DNA of 20,893 nt from JAIRTY01 sp050257395 (GTDB lineage Bacteria > Actinomycetota > Actinomycetes > Streptosporangiales > Streptosporangiaceae): NCBI GenBank assembly GCA_050257395.1, contig JBLMWU010000190.1, positions 1 to 20,893 of the forward strand, written 5' to 3'. The position numbers were made by a program, and so were the translations under genes. Positions 19,273 through 20,893 of the stretch are shown piece by piece; the first letter of the stretch is position 1; each line of letters starts with the position of its first letter. A model generated the notes under the pieces. That model worked only from the letters and a program-made list of their open reading frames with translations, searched no databases and was not told the origin of the DNA.

Positions 19273-20893
19273 TTACACGTGGCGTTTCTGGGCGGCGCGG
19301 AAGAGGTCTGCCAGCTCGGCGGTGGTGGTGGCGTCCTGGGCGGACTTGTCGTCGCGCCAGCGGCCGGTGAACCTCGGGAAGCGCATGGCCAGCCCCGCGT
19401 CCTCCTTGAGCTGGCCCCAGGCCGCGGTGTAGGTGGGGGAGAGGGTCAGCTCGGCGCTGAGGATCTCCAGCACGACCGCGGGCTCGAACCAGACGTCGGG
19501 CTGCTGGCGGGCGTCGACCCGGGCGGGCCGGTCCCCGGTGGCCAGCGGCGCGAGCCGGGCGGGCAGGGCGGCCAGGTCGGCGTCGGAGAAGCCGGTGCCG
19601 CACTTGGTCACGGTGCGGAAGACATCGGCGCCGGGGTCGTAGGCGGCGAGCAGCAGCGCGCCGTACACGCCGCGGCGGCGGCCGCGGCCGGCGAACGCGC
19701 CGACGATGACCAGGTCGACGGTGTCGGACAGCTCGGTGCGGTAATCCCGCTTGAGCTTGATCCACTGCCAGCCGCGGGCGCCGGCCTGGTAGTGCGAGCC
19801 CGGGGCGACCGACTTGCACACCAGCCCCTCGCAGCCCTCGGTGACGGCCTGCTCGAACGCCGCCTCCAGCTCGTCCGGGGTCGCGGCCCCGGCGGCGGTG
19901 GTGAGCCGCAGCTGGGGGGTGAGCGTGATCGCCTCGGCCAGCCTGGCCCGGCGCCGCGGGTAGGGCAGCCGGGTGAGGTCCTCGCCGTCGGCGTACAGCA
20001 GCTCGAAGCAGAACAGGCCCACCGGCACATCCCGCACCGCCTCGCTGATGCCGTGCTTGCGCCTGCGGAACATGACCTCGCCGAACGGGCGCAGCTCGCC
20101 GGCTGCCGCGTCGAACGCGACGACCTCGCCCTCGATGATCGCCTCCGCCGGGCCCAGCCCGGCCGCCAGCATCTCCACCACGTCGGGAAACTGGGCGGCC
20201 ACCCGTTCCAGCCGCCGGGTGAACAGCTCGATGTGGCCGTCGGCGGTCTTGTGCGCCTGGACCCGCACCCCGTCGTATTTGTACTCGGCCGCGCACTGGC
20301 CGCCCAGCTTGGCGAGGATCTCCGCTGGCTCGGACAGCCGCTGCGCGAGCATGACCCGGACCGGGTTGCCCGGGGCCACCGCCAGCTGCTCGACCGCCGC
20401 GATCCCGCCACTGACCAGGACGGACGCAACCTTGCCCAGGTCGCAGCAGATGTTGTAGCCGCGTTCCAGCACCGGCCGGGCCGCCCGCCCGCCCGCGTGC
20501 ACCTGGGCGAGCGCGTCCAGCACGGTGGGCGTGCCGATGCCGAGCCGCAGGCCCTTGGTGACCAGGCGGAGCAGGTAGCGGGCCTCCAGCGGGGTGGCCT
20601 GGCCGAGCAGCCCGGCCAGCAGGCCTAGCTTGCGGCCCTGCGAGCCCGGCCCCTCGGCCTCAGCGATCTCGTGCAGGGCGGCGACGACGGCGGTCACCTG
20701 GAGGCTGGCGGGACGGCCGGCGGCTGTCACCGCGAGCAGCTGCTCGGCGGCCTGCCCGAGGTCGCCGGTCTCCCGCAGGGCCGCGGTCACCTCGCCGGGA
20801 TCGGTGCCGGTGGCGGTGGCGACCGCGCGGATGGCCAGCTTCTCGGCCAGCCCCAGGTCCACGCCAGCGAACTCCGGCGCGATCAGGCCCTGG
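19273..20893 (-). CDS. ATP-dependent DNA ligase (archaeal/LigB type), 5' end beyond the window
   Basis: At least 540 residues are visible. A GTG at 20862 could serve as a start, but the frame stays open to the window edge and the extra residues (QGLIAPEFAGVDLGLAEKLA) look like the continuous ligase sequence, so I treat the gene as cut. An N-terminal helical DNA-binding domain (residues 1-170, counted from 20862) includes LLRLVTKGLRLGIGTPTVLDALA. The adenylation domain follows, with motif I EYKYDGVRV (catalytic Lys195), ELFTRR, IIEGEVVAFD, GLFCFELLYADG, motif IV CEGLVCKS and motif V WIKLKRDY. A C-terminal OB-fold domain ends in FPRFTGRWRDDKSAQDATT. This is the single-protein ATP-dependent ligase found beside the NAD-dependent LigA in many actinobacteria, with a likely role in repair. 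It converges with the aminotransferase gene. Confidence 0.93.
   Translation of the reverse strand, partial: QGLIAPEFAGVDLGLAEKLAIRAVATATGTDPGEVTAALRETGDLGQAAEQLLAVTAAGRPASLQVTAVVAALHEIAEAEGPGSQGRKLGLLAGLLGQATPLEARYLLRLVTKGLRLGIGTPTVLDALAQVHAGGRAARPVLERGYNICCDLGKVASVLVSGGIAAVEQLAVAPGNPVRVMLAQRLSEPAEILAKLGGQCAAEYKYDGVRVQAHKTADGHIELFTRRLERVAAQFPDVVEMLAAGLGPAEAIIEGEVVAFDAAAGELRPFGEVMFRRRKHGISEAVRDVPVGLFCFELLYADGEDLTRLPYPRRRARLAEAITLTPQLRLTTAAGAATPDELEAAFEQAVTEGCEGLVCKSVAPGSHYQAGARGWQWIKLKRDYRTELSDTVDLVIVGAFAGRGRRRGVYGALLLAAYDPGADVFRTVTKCGTGFSDADLAALPARLAPLATGDRPARVDARQQPDVWFEPAVVLEILSAELTLSPTYTAAWGQLKEDAGLAMRFPRFTGRWRDDKSAQDATTTAELADLFRAAQKRHV

Overview
The window is very GC-rich, with strong G/C bias at third codon positions. 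It has Shine-Dalgarno starts of the AGGAGG type, many GTG starts and only spaced cellular genes. The regulators (LacI, AraC), the SHOCT protein, the archaeal-type ATP-dependent DNA ligase and the cupin/VOC/RibD-C enzymes together point to a chromosome segment of a soil-type high-GC actinobacterium. Nothing in the sequence fixes the genus. I see no phage, plasmid, transposase, CRISPR or RNA gene.

Layout: (1) 1-1215, an unrecognised Cys-containing protein at the window edge. (2) 1253-2689 (-), a secreted three-domain protein. (3) 2862-7001, a sugar locus. A LacI regulator (3689-4711, -) diverges from a GDE_N-type glucosidase/debranching protein (4899-7001, +), with paired operator-like palindromes between them. 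Downstream of lacI the transporter operon is reduced to a scar: the first codons of a probable sugar-binding lipoprotein (from 3639) are joined out of frame to a MalG-type permease lacking its first membrane helix (2862-3608). (4) 7121-7459, a SHOCT membrane protein, ending at a long two-way terminator hairpin. (5) 7524-9724, a VOC protein and an alpha/alpha-toroid protein (-), diverging from an AraC regulator. (6) 9742-11210, a second AraC regulator diverging from a RibD-C/DHFR-like reductase, with locally lower GC. (7) 11333-12278, a cupin resembling manganese hydroxynitrile lyases, preceded by a long hairpin, then a small Cys protein. (8) 12251-14838, a C69 dipeptidase diverging from an aldo/keto reductase, and a small membrane protein with a Cys/His cluster. 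(9) 15048-19254, an operon with a good promoter and a structured leader: APC amino-acid permease, metallophosphoesterase (4-nt overlap) and class III aminotransferase, which together suggest uptake and deamination of an amine or amino acid. (10) 19273-20893 (-), an ATP-dependent DNA ligase cut by the right edge.

The strongest unusual signals are the ABC-transporter deletion scar, the cupin carrying what I recall as the complete metal-ligand set of cupin hydroxynitrile lyases, and a recurring arrangement in which a stable hairpin ends directly at a Shine-Dalgarno sequence (before the SHOCT, cupin and permease genes). I do not see a convincing new multi-gene defence or biosynthetic system. The permease-phosphoesterase-aminotransferase operon is the best candidate for an undescribed pathway.
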